Assembly (NCBI GenBank): GCA_001247695.2
Contig: LGRX02033488.1
Coordinates: 22,557-86,556 of the forward strand
DNA from: Cymbomonas tetramitiformis
Lineage: Eukaryota; Chlorophyta; Pyramimonadophyceae; Pyramimonadales; Pyramimonadaceae
Direction: 5' to 3'
DNA length: 64,000 bases
Under the pieces are notes generated by a model. That model worked only from the letters and a program-made list of their open reading frames with translations. It made no database searches and was not told the origin of the DNA. How positions within the stretch are numbered: the first letter of the stretch is position 1; every line of letters begins with the position of its first letter. A program made the position numbers and the translations under genes. Positions 1 to 12,735 of the stretch are shown here, in pieces.

Positions 1-3000
1 GTGTTAAGGGTTTCGATATCAGAACGGTAAAAGTCTCAGATTGATAAAAGAGATACACATAAATACTAACGGGTGTTTCCCGTCTACTGGTGACGGTCAC
101 CCAGCCTACTATAGGAAGTGACAGGTGACAGTCTTTACTGTCGGTGTGTCACATCCAGCAACTTATGTATCATTAAATATATGACCTTACATTGATTCAC
201 AAGTGTAATAAATAATCACTGACACTACTATGTAAAGTTGACAATGCACTGAAACGAAAGTGCAATGATCAATAATCATATCAACACATGATACATAGTA
301 CCATCCAGCTTGATCACGATAGCAGCTGGATGTCAAGTGATGGCGATAGATGGGGACAGAATCAACCAACATGCTGTAGGGCTGGATGGAGAAATCTCCA
401 GACCCGAAGGCATCATACAATGCTCAGATAGCAGCTGGTCACTGCTGAGCATTGTCCACACGTCTCACATATCATCGCTGGAGCAAGAACAACAACCACA
501 CTGCATTGTGACAATTGATTCAGAAATGATCAGCACAATAAGCATGTACATTCTCAGATCAGTACCTACATATTGAACTGACAGAGGTTGTTGAGGACAC
601 ACACACACACACATTGTGTTGTGTGGAACTGCTTAGATTATTATCAAGCTATGTCCTGATATATTTGGAATCTAGAGATATCACTTTGATATGCTCTCAG
701 TGCACAGCCATATGCCCAAATATATCATAGGTTCTGATAAGTTATCACTTAAGTGGTTAACCCGCTTACAGTTGATACACCTAATAAATCATTGGGAAGT
801 GGACCAACTTCCATGGGTTTCAAATCAGCAAAACCCATATATATGCTCAACCATAGATGTTGACCATCAGAAATATTCACTATATTGCCATGAAAAATAT
901 CATGTGCAAAAGTGAGATAAGTTGCATTAGTTCTGTAACTTGCAACTTCCACACACACACCGAGATATATTACTGAGGTAAATATTTAATTGCCAAAAAA
1001 GATGGAAAATGGGTAAAAATCGTTGGCGATAAATTTCAAAACTGAAATTCCGACCCCATTTTATTTCGAATTATGATTTTATACCTATTAAGGTATCTGA
1101 AAAACATAATGAGCCTGGTCATATCTCGTGTAACACCCTAAACATCAGGTGTGTAACATCTAGGGGTATACAAAGTTGTTGTACTAAAATGCGTGAAAAA
1201 CTCACACGTTAGATTTGAAAATGATGTTATGGTCATCATTTTTTTTAGTTACTCTATTTTATTAGCTATTGAAAAATATGCTCAAAATAGTACAGCACCT
1301 GTAACGCCCTAATATTACCTATATTCACGTGTACAGTTACAGGGGTGTAACATACCTCTACGTGATACACCGTGAAAAATTGAATGCAGTTTTGCTTAAA
1401 TTTCTTTGCAAAATGTTCATACTGCTTTAATTTAACATATTTTAGGGTTATTGATGACAAGTAACACCCTAATGTCACTGTGGGAGATAAGGGTCACTGT
1501 AACGCTATATACCCTGAAATGCCACCTATATAATAGGAAACACTTTGTGTTTGGCATTATGTCATGCTGAAATCAGCACAGACATGCCAATATATCGGGC
1601 AACAACCCAAGAACTGTCGGACAACAACCCTAAAACTGTATAAGCTGCTTCCTACAAGGACTGCAAGCTATAAGCTGTAAGCTATACGCTATAAGCTATA
1701 CGCTATAAGCTAAGAGGTATAAAAACAACTAACAACTGCCTATGTTCACACTTTCTTGAGGAGGGAAGAAGGTGGATAGGATTACACACATACCCATTTT
1801 ATATTCCGATCTGGTGATTTCTGATAGATTGCTTTTTGGATAAAACCACTGCATCCACAAGTAACGTTGAAATCTGTACAACGTTAAACCCACCATCACT
1901 AATAAAGTGTAAACTCGGATTGTGAAATTACATCCCAATGACTATAAGTTGACTATTGCTCAGCATTTACATCCTCGAGTAAGTTCGGAATGCTGAACTA
2001 TATACATAACATATAACCTGATACCATGCTTAATTGCATATCCTGGATCAGAAGATGGTAGTTATATAATGTATATATATATCCCACCTGATACACTTTG
2101 GCACTATAGCCGTACATAAGAGTGGGAAGGACAGGTGCATCGCTGTAGGACTGGTTGATATAGTCCCAGTACTGAAGGCAGAATTTGGCACCCGAATAAC
2201 AGCTGATAACTGTTGGGAGACCACCATGCAAAACCTTCCAAGCGTAATTCCTTTGTCCTAAGATGCAAGTGAATTGTTCATAATATGTTGACATCACATA
2301 AAGGCATTCTGAGGAAACCCTTATATATTCATATGAGTTGTCATCACTACAAATGACATGGGTTTCGAATCATCGAAATGAGTATAACTCCGATGAATTC
2401 ATTAGTACAGAACAGCTGCTGAGATTATTCCTCCGGCTGGATTGCAATCATTCACAATCCCTGTACATTCCGGTGACAAAATTTTGCACTGGACTGATCA
2501 CCACATTTGGTATAATCTGTGATATATAAGTCATCAGAGAAAGCACAATGCTGTCTAGACTCACAAAGATGAGTAACAGATATTCTCAGATGTAATAAAT
2601 TGAGGCACAATGTGACCTACGCTAAAATCGCGTATGCTCGGGCACTGTATTGTGACCTGCGCTGAGATCGCGTATGCATGGACACAATATGACTCGTGCC
2701 GATGACGTGGACACAATTCATACAACCTCCGGTACAAACGGACAAGGTTGACTGCCACGACATCACATTTGAAATCAATAAATCACTCAGAGAGAAGGTG
2801 TTGACATCAGTACAACACCATTATACATACAGTCATGAGGATTTTAAAGAAGACACAGTCTCTCCGATATTGACAAGCATGGTATATATATTACCATGCT
2901 CTCTGATCATATATCTGATATCCCACAGCATACGATGATGGTAATGGCAAACCACTTCGCCGCTGGAGGGTAGTGTTGTATTTTGTACAACACATGCATG

Positions 3001-4478
3001 GGCACTATATGACCCACGCTGATGACGTGAATTCGGGCTGCATCCCAACGACTGCAATGCACCTTCGGTGCAATGGGCTGCATCCCGAGAACTGCTATCC
3101 AGCTTCATAGAAAGCTTCCACGTCATCACATAGAGGTTGGACCTCTGTTGTATTTAAACGGCGCTTGACAACCGCCTAGCAATACACTTCCTTGAGGGGG
3201 GAAGATGATAAGCTAAAAATACAACTAAAAACCAAATAAATAATAAAGACAAATACTATAACAAGTAAGTTGCATCATCGTTTTTGTTTTGGTAATCGTG
3301 ACTATATACAGTCAAACCATGCAGAACTCCATGAAGTTGACACATATATGTATCAAACATTTCTAAGGTCATCAGCCATGACATACATATGAGCTTGATT
3401 TTGAAGACTTAGACATTGTATACATCTGGTCTAGCATGTATCCAGACTAGAATTGTATATTGACACGGTGCAAGCACTATAGCCTCTGTCACCGATGATC
3501 ATTGAAAAAGGGCAACCATTCTTGATATTTCATACATATCATCTGATTGGATCATTAAAGGTGTCAAGATTACTCAATGCAATATGCAGGCTACGGCCTG
3601 AGTACAACACCTATATAGGTCAAAGCCATTGAGCTGACCAATGCAGCATAAATGCTAGCTGCCTTTGAAGACTACATAATAAGTCTATTGCCCTTATGTC
3701 TTGAAATGTATCCGTGTATTGGCATCTCTTTAAGGTAATCATGCCTGCTGAATGAGCCATACCAACCATCTTGTCTTCATTGATCATTACATATCTGATC
3801 ATACCGCCATTGAACAATGCCTATTCAGTGAGATTATTATATCACGAGGCATTTCAGTAGTGCACATTAAACAATTGCAGTGCAGCAAAGATCATCAGCT
3901 CTTCATCATACCTAAAGGTTGAGTTGTTGTCAAAAGTATTGATTTATCAGACACCATATCCCAGAGGTCTATTCATCATGGAAGACAGAATCTGTACAAT
4001 CATGGCTATTCAGCCTCCAACATAGCTAACATAGCTATCCAGCCTATGACCCAACCGTTGGTAAGCAGCCTCTACGCCGTATGGCAAAAGATGGCAAATA
4101 ATCTCTCGGTCATTCTTGGGCATAGTCGGCCAATTCAGGATATTTATCCCGAAATTCTCCAAGATTGTTGAGCCACTCATGTTTTCCATGTCATATGAAA
4201 ACAGCCAACATACCGCCCTATGACAGGAATCATCTCCTTCAACAAGGGGAAGTGGTTATGCTGTAAAATTGACCAATATGATCATCATAAAAGTGACAGA
4301 TTTGAGAAAATCGATTGAAACTTGTATTGAAAATGACCATTCCTTAAGATAAGGTATTGCACCTAAGGGAATAAAGGTTTCATCGTCTGAAATAGGATTA
4401 TATTGATGATTGAGACGAATAATTGTATGTGTTGCTAGAAGAGTGTTTTGATAGTGTGCGTGTCTTACATAGGAAGCG
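1..4478. other. AT-rich non-coding stretch
   Basis: I see no supportable gene here. Open frames are all shorter than about 150 codons, occur on both strands and resemble no family I know. Minor structures include a CA run near 600, an imperfect TA-rich palindrome near 2879-2899, and two copies of the dispersed GGGCTGCATCCC motif near 3032 and 3078. I do not see tRNA or rRNA sequences. Confidence 0.6.
1660..1713. repeat. Short AT-rich tandem repeat (GCTATAAGCTATAC type)
   Basis: About four imperfect copies of a unit of about 14 bp built from 'agctataagctatac' lie in tandem. There is no coding content. Confidence 0.6.
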
Positions 4479-4481
4479 GTT

Positions 4482-5507
4482 CAGCTTTACGATGTGGAGC
4501 ACCCCAAAAGGGCGGCGACATCGGTGGATAATCCGGACGGAAGTCGTTACCGCGACCATAACATGGACCTGTATGAATGTGACATAGTCAAAGAGTCCTT
4601 GTACATATTGGACCTGACTACCAAGGCAGTGGACCTTTTGCAGACCACTTCTTCGCCAACTTCGGGTTTTGTTTTGCCGGTGGTGGGGGATTTGATCCAC
4701 AAGCTCAAGGCCGAGAGCAAAGTGAAGTACAATAAGGTAGTCAGGAAAATCGAGAACATAAGTGTGCAAGAGGCAAGACAAAACCTGCTTGAGGCCATTG
4801 AACAAAGGTGTGCACTCCGATAAATTGTCGTTTTTGTAGCTATTCACGCGGTGCATAAACCTGGTGTTGGGCAGAACGGCAGATATCTTTGTGTGATTAA
4901 ATTTGGTGTTGCAATTGTGATGGGTGCCAGGTTCTTCAAGGATCTCCTAGCTTGCAAGCTGGAAGATTTTGCTGTCTCCACCTTCCTCGATCCGCGGTAC
5001 AAAAACTTGGAGTTCAAAATGTTGGAGGGCTGGCGGTCAGGTACTTTGACCAGATCTCACATCATTCACTTGGCACGCTCTGCGTACGAGGCTGACTGGA
5101 TGCCTAAAGAGTCTGACACCCCTCTTGCGGTCCCTTCGCCAGCCCTTGAGCATATTGAGCAGAAGAGCAACCTAGTTAGCTTTTTAGAAGATAGTGATGA
5201 CGATGAGGACCATCTTGTTTCATCAGCATCCGCCGCGCCTTCCACTGAAGTTGAAGATGAATTCAAGAAGTACTTGAGCCTTCCTGCTTGTGATGGGAAC
5301 TTAGATATCTTGGAGTGGTGGCGAGGGAACTCCACTGAGCTGCCGAACATGGCGCGCATGGCGAGGCAGTTCCTTGCGGCACCTGCTAGCACTGCAGGCG
5401 TGGAGAGAACATTTAGCGCCTGCGGGCAGATGCACTCAGATCTGCGTAAGTCAGTGAAGGAAGGGACTCTTCAGCATTCTCTTATGGCATCCATCAACAC
5501 TAAGTAA
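4482..5507 (+). pseudogene. hAT-superfamily transposase, 5'-truncated, with one intron
   Basis: This is the C-terminal half of a hAT (Ac-like) DNA transposase. Two open pieces in the same frame (about 4482-4823 and 4851-5507) join if a canonical GT-AG intron is removed at 4808-4930 (123 bp). The junction then reads EQRFFKDLL with the frame kept. Exon 2 contains FAVSTFLDPRYKNL, typical of the segment before the hAT dimerisation region. It then has an acidic linker and the C-terminal dimerisation motif (LEWWRGNS, then RQFLAAPASTAGVERTFSACG), where the 'ASTAGVERTFS' block is diagnostic. The N-terminal BED finger and the first catalytic Asp are missing, and an in-frame stop lies just upstream at 4470. 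The copy is therefore probably not autonomous, unless an upstream exon exists beyond what I can recognise. No terminal inverted repeats were identified around it. Family assignment is secure; activity is unlikely. Confidence 0.85.
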
Positions 5508-5696
5508 GTGATATTATGCATGTGTATGCTTGTTGTGCCTGCCACCTATTTTTGTGTCTGTCAATTGCATTGGCAGTTATTGTGCTCTTGGGTCTTGGCA
5601 GTGTGGTATCGAACTATCGATAGTTATCACGATATTTAGGAGGCAAATCTGTTATTCATATCGCTCGATTAGTTCGTTTCGCTTGTCATTATCGAT

Positions 5697-5822
5697 CGAT
5701 AGGTTCACAAAACTATCGCCATCGTCCGATAAGTTCACAAAATTGTCGTTGTCGTTCGATAAGTTCACAAAATTGTCGGTGTCGTCCGATAAGTTAGAAA
5801 AGTTATCGTTGTCGTTCGATGA
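5697..5822. repeat. 30-bp tandem repeat, four copies
   Basis: Units start at 5697, 5727, 5757 and 5787, each beginning CGATAAGTTCACAAAA or a close variant, followed by a fragment. In the plus frame the unit would read as a 10-residue repeat (DKFTKLSLSF type). The surrounding frame has no other gene character, so I treat it as a minisatellite. Confidence 0.8.
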
Positions 5823-6680
5823 TAAAAACAGAGTTATTCATTGTTATTTGATAAGTTTAAAAAATCGCGATACCGACCCTTGAATAGGAAAGGAGTTTTT
5901 CATTGACTCTAGTTCCTGAATCCAGAATCACATAGAAGAAATATTATATCCTGTGCATATAGAAAGTACATTGGAGTCAGATTCTGAGGATACAAGTGGA
6001 CTTGAATGCACTCGGGTTTGTATTGAGTTGCAAATGTCCAAAGTTTTATTCTGACATCACTATCTATTTGTGGAATAGCATACAATGGTATAAACCATCC
6101 ACATATAGATTGACATCATACTGGTGGTTTCATATCATTTTGGCACATAAGACACGCATGCTTCATTGAGGAATTATGACTCTTTGAAAGCTCATTCTGG
6201 AATGTTTAGAAATTTATCGCCTCGTCCATAAGGCCACGAAGTCTTGGGAAAAGCCATGGCGGAACTCGAATCCGCAATCTGCAGATGGTTTCCAAGCGCA
6301 GTTCATCCTCATTCTGGAAAGTGACAGAAATTTTATAGTCATCAACAAGTCACAATTCTATCGGATTGGAATGACACATTCATCATTCATACTTCTTTAC
6401 CATGACAAGTCTCTGAATAGTGTTTGCCCAAAAATAAAATGGGCACCATTGAGATAAGTGATCGTGTACTGAAGAAGATACACATATCACTAGGCAATGC
6501 CATGTTCTAGTCATAATGAAATGACATATCAGCCATTCATCAAGTACGAAAATACAGCTTGTACTAAGTTGTTGTCATTACAGACACTTCTTGATTGATT
6601 CTCCATTAGCTTCGATACCAAAGTCAACTTCGGTACCATCACTGATTTCATTGTTCATTATGACAACCATTATCCAGAAA

Positions 6681-6765
6681 CATTGTCTAAGTTGGACACA
6701 CCATTGTCTAAGTTGGACACACCATTTTCTAAATTGGACACACCATTGTCTAAGTTGGGCACACT
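6681..6765. repeat. 21-bp tandem repeat, four copies
   Basis: Four copies of a 21-bp unit (CATTGTCTAAGTTGGACAC plus two bases) run head to tail. The third and fourth copies each carry small substitutions. Nothing suggests coding function. Confidence 0.8.
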
Positions 6766-8190
6766 ATAGTGACCCTGAACTGACAATGTATGTGGGCTGC
6801 AACCCAAAAACTGCATATTGAATCATAGTGAATTGACATTGGCATTTGACATCATCTGGCATTTGCCACATTCAAAAACGTCAGGCATATTGCCGGTATG
6901 ACGTAGAGAGAATCGGTGTTCATATTGACATTGTTACCTCGAAAGCATTCGATGAGTAATCTCAGTCTGATTTTCTATCAAACCATTTTCACATAACATA
7001 ATGATCGAATAGCATTCTCCATCACCATCTGATTAATTTGATACACCTCTCTTTAAAGGGGAAGGAAGAAGTATAGATTCATTCATTCTTCATACAGCTG
7101 CCACAAATTGATTTACATCATTTTGATTTTACATCATTGTGATTTTGCTTGGAAGATTAAAAATCTTATGAAAAGTCTCAGCATCTGTGTATAGCAGTCA
7201 TAAAGTTGATGACACGGTACATCATGCCGATTGAAGCATCAGATGAAGTCTTTATTTGACTTACTGACAGATGAAGTTCATTATGAAGAAATCATAAATG
7301 CACATTTCTCCGGCTCTATCATATTATATGAAGGGCACTGACATAGGAGAATGATGTTTTTTTTTTTTAATGAGAATAAGCTATATTGTAAGCTTACGAC
7401 CATCACTTTGACGTCAACAGCCTGAGATGCTGATTGTTGAATTTCAAGAGCTAAAGGATTCGTTGAATCAGCCTTGGTAACATGTGTTTTGATTGATGAA
7501 TTGCTGATCCATGGTTTTCCCCCAAATCTAAGAGAAGCTGGCACACAAGTTGTTGCCAATGTCTTGAGGAAAGCATCTGAGCAAAGGATTGCCAGTTATG
7601 CCATCAGGCATCGAATTCCATAACAGCAAAGCCGAGTGAGTGAGATCCGCCACTCTAGCTATTTGCCCGTCATTCCTTCCAGGTTCATGACAAGAGACAA
7701 TTCATCAAAGTCATACACCAATGCATAAGTCACATGTATGGTTGCACAGTTTGTATCCGAATGCAATCCCATAGAGGTTAAGCATCTAGATAGCAACTCT
7801 GGCCAACAAAAAGCCTTCCTGTCTTCGGATATCTTGAGCATTCTCATTTCCAGCTCCATCATGGTCAAGGAAGCATCATGCATGTGCCTCGCCGAGACGC
7901 TGCTCCTCAAAGCCGCACACTTGAGGCGAGCCTTATGAGACAATGACCTTTGGCCTGTGGGGCGTCAACCCCTTATCAAATCCTGAACACTTGTTAACAC
8001 CTGGATAAATTTATCATGATGCAACTTAAGTGGGATTATAAGTTCCACATAATCATATTGTCTACGTATGCTGAAGGCATAACTGCCGCATATGGTCACG
8101 ATAGGTCGCAGCTTCTATAACATTGTGGCTTCTGAGTCAAAAGCTGATAGCCGATGACTTTTGCCAATAATTGCCGACCGAATAATAATC

Positions 8191-8297
8191 AGGGCCGCAT
8201 CCCAATAACTGCAGGGCTGCATCCCAATAACTGCAGGGCTGCATCCCAAGAACTGCAGGGCTGCGTCCCGAGAACTGCAGGGTTACATCCCTAACAT
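8191..8297. repeat. 22-bp tandem repeat (GGGCTGCATCCC family)
   Basis: Four full copies and one partial copy of a 22-bp unit (AGGGCTGCATCCCAATAACT plus GC) start at 8191, 8213, 8235, 8257 and 8279. Single diverged copies of the same motif occur at about 3032, 3078, 6790 and 9098. This is therefore a dispersed family that has amplified locally here. Confidence 0.85.
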
Positions 8298-9332
8298 TTT
8301 TACCCTGCATAAAATTGATATGACAGGAGCAGGAATTGATCCTTCCTTGCTGAGGTGTAGTGAGCCTTGTACAAAATCATACCCTTGCACAGATACGCAC
8401 ACATGCGAGATATCATATCTGTGGATAAATAAAAACTGCTAAATGCTACCTTTGCCATACCGTGGTTTGTCATTCGGATTATGGTCAGTCATCCGAAGTT
8501 ACCGGCGACATCGACTGAGGTAGACGGAGTTGTGATCCTAAGTTATGCCTGACACACATAACTAAAATAAATTTCACATTAGTACGTGGCGAATCCACTC
8601 TGAATCGACAGATGTTCGTCAAAGCGTGCGTACTGGACAAACAAATTGAGGAGTTAAAGCAGACCGGTTATGGATTATAAGTCCAATTCCGTTAAGCAGG
8701 GCCACTTCGTTTGCATTAAAACAAGCCCCCGGTGAAATAACTCCGGAAACATCGGGCTCCCCGTGACCGCCTGTGAACCTCCAAAGTAGCTTCAGGAGGG
8801 GAGGAAGGGTTGGGTGCACTATATATAATAACTGTGGAAACATGTACCTAAAGGTTTTCGTCGATCAGTTGTATATATAAGGTCGAGAATCGTTCGATTA
8901 TAAATTGTTAAATCGTCCGATCATCGTTCGCAAAGGCGTCGACGGCTAGCGCAAATAATCCGTAACGTAAACCTCGGATACCTTGAATCGTCACTCTGAA
9001 TCACGATACGCCTTGAAGCGTCGTCAATCTAAATCACGATATGCAATTCATGGAACCTTGAATCGTCACTCTGCAATACGATACGCAATTCAAAGGGGGC
9101 TACATCCTAAGAACTGTAAGGCTAAATGCCTAAGGTGAGGGTTTAAAGTGGACTCAGTTCCCCCCAATATCCTAACAACACCATGAGGGACGCCTCAAAT
9201 CGGTGTAAGAAGACTGGTACCAGCAGCAGCAGCAGCAGCAACAAAGACATCAAAGACATATACAAAGGTATGCCCGTTGTGAGGTCACAACTCTCTTAAG
9301 AGGGGAGATCTGTCAGGGTTATGACCGATGAC

Positions 9333-9412
9333 ACATGTGTCATACATGTCATACGTGTCATACCTGTCAGACATGTCATACCATGTCATGTCATGTCATG
9401 TCATCATGTCAT
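9333..9412. repeat. TGTCATAC / CATGT microsatellite
   Basis: The stretch is built from repeated TGTCATAC-like units passing into (CATGT)n. There is no coding content. Confidence 0.75.
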
Positions 9413-10261
9413 ATATTATATGACAGACAGTCGTCAGTACGGTCGACTATGACATGTACAGTCATATCATCTGTCATTTACTCAAGGTGAGACTTGAGTG
9501 ACACCTGTCATCGAGAGGCCAGTATTCTGGACTCGAGATGGCAAAGCAAGATTGAACCTTGAAGAACCGAATGGTTCGGAGAGAACTCATCTTCGCTTCA
9601 AGCATGTTCTGAACAAGCATGTGAGTATCATATGGCTTATTCGTTCAGCCGATACTGATTGTTCAACCAATGCCTTGGGTTCACAACCCGATTGCGGTAG
9701 CATCTATGAGATGCAGGGCATTGCGTATATATGAGGTAGCGTTGGGCTACAGCAGTGACTTCGGACGAAGCACTGCACTCGTCACCCGCACATACGTTGC
9801 ACGAGTTGTTACTGTTCAATAACATCCGTGCTATCATATCATAGGGCTTCGCTTGCTAGCGAGACCTTAACAGTGCGCGTGTTTGTGTTTATCAAGCGAC
9901 TTAAGCCGGTGTTGGCGGAATTTCTTTCATGCAGATTGGACTTGTTTTCGTTTGCTTATAGATGTTGTGTACATATATGTGATACGTAATTGTATATACA
10001 AAAACGGCAAGATATACTGTAACGTGAACACTGCTATGTCTGGAACTAATCAAGCTATGGCAAGGCATGCGAGGTCCTACAGCGATTTGCACTATAGCGT
10101 CATTGTTTCCGCCCGGTGAGACGTATACCTGCGCGTGCCTGCTTGCAAAGAGGTGTGGTGCATGAATGTAAGCAGAACACGGTCAGTGGGATAAATACAG
10201 ATGGTTTCACACCCGAGCGTCAGCAACGCCGAGATGAATGCTCGGACAGATCATATGATAC

Positions 10262-10438
10262 ATATGTTATGTTATGAGCGCGCTTTGGCATGAGCGCGCC
10301 AGGCGCGCTCATGATCATCACAAGCGCGCGGATTAGCGCGCTTGTGCTAAACTGTTTCTGGCACAAGCGTGCCAGGCGCGCTCATGCTAAAAATCGGCGC
10401 TCATATGCGCGCGGCGCGCTCATAACGTAACACATATA
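10262..10438. mobile_element. Foldback / MITE-like element
   Basis: The ends form an imperfect terminal inverted repeat of about 20 bp (left end ATATGTTATGTTATGAGCGC, right end its near complement in GCGCTCATAACGTAACAC). The interior is a series of nested GCGCGC-rich inverted repeats (gagcgcgc...gcgcgctc, aagcgcgc...gcgcgctt). It has no coding capacity and is strongly GC-rich against an AT-rich background. It could be a non-autonomous foldback transposon or simply a complex palindrome. I see no clear target-site duplication. Confidence 0.55.
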
Positions 10439-10850
10439 CATATAAGTCTTGAGGTGAGGAAGATTATCCTCAAACCTGAAAGTTAGTAAGTACATAAACC
10501 TACATAATAAATGATGAATATCCGAGTCATCTGTGATGTAGTTCTATATTTTTTCCGTGTATAAAAGCTAAAAAAGAAAGTCACCCCAATAATGATATAT
10601 CCAAACCGGAGGTTGGAGCCCCCCTCGCGAGGGCCCACGCATGGAATGGTGGGTTTACTTATTGAAATGCGCACAGATGTATGAAGTTGAATACCCCACA
10701 ATACGCAATGCTCAGATTTACAAGTAGAAATGTTCTATTACAAGGTGTTACAACCAAGAATATTCTAGAATTATTGGGGGCTTGCACCGATATTCTCAGG
10801 ACGGCTATCCAAATTATATTCTATAATATACGAATCGTGTCGCATTGCTA

Positions 10851-11609
10851 CTATCTAGAAATATACGAGCTGCTGTAATGGGCGCCCCTATCAATCCTGC
10901 CATTGTGAGAAATCAATATCGGCTTCGAGGAATCCATGCGATCGGCCGTTATAGTTGACAATGTCTGCCTGGCAATGTCGAAAGGAATAAGTGCGTACGC
11001 ATTATGATGCGGTATTTGTCTCCCATCTCGTGTGGTGTGCATGGAGAAAACGGGAAGATGATTCGGATCGGCATAAAAAAGTTTGGTATCTGAGCGCTGT
11101 TGGACGGTGCCATCCGGGGCATAAGTGGTTGGTTGCAAGCAATATATATCCCGTTTGAAATGAACGGCCAAAGCCTTTATGGCGAAGTCCCCTGCGATCG
11201 GCACAAAAAAATCAAACACGGAGTGGTGCTAGCAAAAAGAGAGATGCATATATAGACTCGAAATACAAGGAAGGCGTATAGTAGTATAATCACCGCCGTA
11301 AGTGTAAACCCCTGTGGCATTGGGTTGGTCATTTTGAACTCGGGCCACAAGAGCACTCCACTCTTCCATAGTATCCTGCATTCCCGGCGCGATTCGCCAA
11401 ACTTGGCCAATGGCGGACGATAAGATGCCTGCGGCGGCACGCCGCAAAAAGCTTGCTTTCTGGACATCGTCTCCTCTATCGGTCAAGCCCGCCGCAAAAG
11501 CCACCGCGTAGAATAAACAGTTACCATCACCCAATATATTTTTGAAGGTGTGGTGCAAAACATGTAATTGACCATCAATGCCCGTAAGATCGGGTGGCGG
11601 CCGCGTCAT
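10851..11609 (-). CDS. OTU-type cysteine protease domain of the Helitron (two exons)
   Basis: OTU domains are deubiquitinase-like cysteine proteases carried by some Helitrons and other transposons. The first exon (11609-11294) has the catalytic Asp/Cys block GDGNCLFYAVAFAAG. A GT-AG intron at 11192-11293 (102 bp, phase 1) joins TYG to GDFAIKALAVHF, restoring the typical 'GG-D/E-IKALA' strand. The second exon (11191-10851) ends with ILISHNG and the catalytic-His segment GAHYSSSY. All three expected catalytic positions are therefore present. The start at 11609 overlaps the end of the Rep frame (11606) in a different frame. It may be a separate protein or, in the ancestral element, part of one long polyprotein. 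No stop interrupts the spliced frame. Confidence 0.75.
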
Positions 11610-12466
11610 CGTGTCAAAGAAGATTTTGTGTTAAGGATGTCGGCGATCTCTTCCATTTGTGCTTCACTCAAATCAACTTGTGTATTTCCATACTTTTCAA
11701 AGACGATATCATGCACCATCTTATCCAAGAACTCCAGATCTGGGGCACCCTCCAGCCATAAGAAGTAGTGCGCGTGCGTAGATCCACGGCTTTGCCACTC
11801 ATATCGAACCCAATACGCCTGCACACCGAGTGTGCCCCGGCAAATATGCTCGATGAATAGCTCGGTTTTGTAGTGAAAGAATTGGGCGACCAAGTGAGGG
11901 AAATGCTTCACGTTCTCGACACGCCGAGAGTGCCGCTGACTCTCACTTAAATCCGGCGCTTCGGGGTCCCGCTCGGAGCCATCTTCAATGCCCACATGAC
12001 GCTTGATGAAGCGGTGTAGATATGGGCAAAATGTGTCCGCGTGCCAGTTGGTGGCGAACACGTTCATATCACCCACTTGATCCGCCATCGCCATTAACTC
12101 TTTGCGCCGCTTACCATAGAAGCCAGGTGTGTTGCGTAGGGAAGCGCCAAATTTTGTGAGATTCGAAAATACAACTTCATTATTCTTCTTTGACATCGCA
12201 CGTAATTGCCCCACGGTCATATCGCATTCTGTCCTGCGAAAAGCCCAGCTTTCTTGTTCGCCACCTCCCTCTCGTGGGTGTTCAAAGTGAAATAAGGAAA
12301 TCGGGAATGCTGTGCAAATCTGCCATCGTAGAAGTGTTGCAAATGTCGCGACCACTGAGACCGCATGTCAATGATGACTTACGAGCCTCGTGGAAATCAC
12401 CTTTTCCAAGAGGAAACAACGTCGGGAATGCTAGTGTGATATATCCGGGGGAGCGCTGCTCTGCAA

Positions 12467-12735
12467 CAGAGTATATTGCTTACCGTGGCGGGCCGGCCCG
12501 GGGCCGTAGCTCACCACTCCGGGCCGCATGCGGGTCGATGGAATATATGGATGCGGGCCGTGACGTTTGATATGAAAATACCAAAATTTATGCAAAATTA
12601 TGCGATTTTTACAATATCACCATGCTTAAAATTAAATTTTCGGGCAATTTGGGAGACTGGCCGTATTGGCCGAAAGCGGGCCAGTGGATTTGCTGATTGC
12701 GGGCCGTAAAAGAAAAAAATAAACAATACACACTG
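12467..12735. mobile_element. Non-autonomous hAT-like element (269 bp) inside the Helitron gene
   Basis: Termini are CAGAGTATATTGCTTA on the left and CAGTGTGTATTGTTTA (complement strand) on the right, matching at 13 of 16 positions. Both begin CAGNG as hAT inverted repeats do. The element is flanked by a perfect 8-bp duplication, CTCTGCAA at 12459-12466 and 12736-12743, the size made by hAT transposases. The interior is non-coding, with several GGGCCG/CGGCCC motifs. On the minus strand the insertion creates a GT donor (at 12733) and a CAG acceptor inside the duplicated target (ending 12461). Splicing there would connect the two halves of the Helitron frame. Confidence 0.8.

Larger units (their letters stand above)
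5508..10850. other. Gene-poor region with short repeats
   Basis: No gene can be supported. Open frames such as 7281-7559 (minus), 7659-7943 (minus) and 9498-9734 (plus) are short, lack recognisable motifs and have no convincing splice context. The region holds the tandem arrays and the foldback listed separately, a (CAG)n run near 9222-9240, and diverged 30-60 bp repeats of the type 'cttgaatcgtcactctg' between about 8975 and 9100. Confidence 0.55.

Noticed and set aside
7281..7943. Two adjacent minus-strand frames as a possible gene
   Set aside because: The peptides are short, share no splice sites with matching phase, and resemble nothing known.
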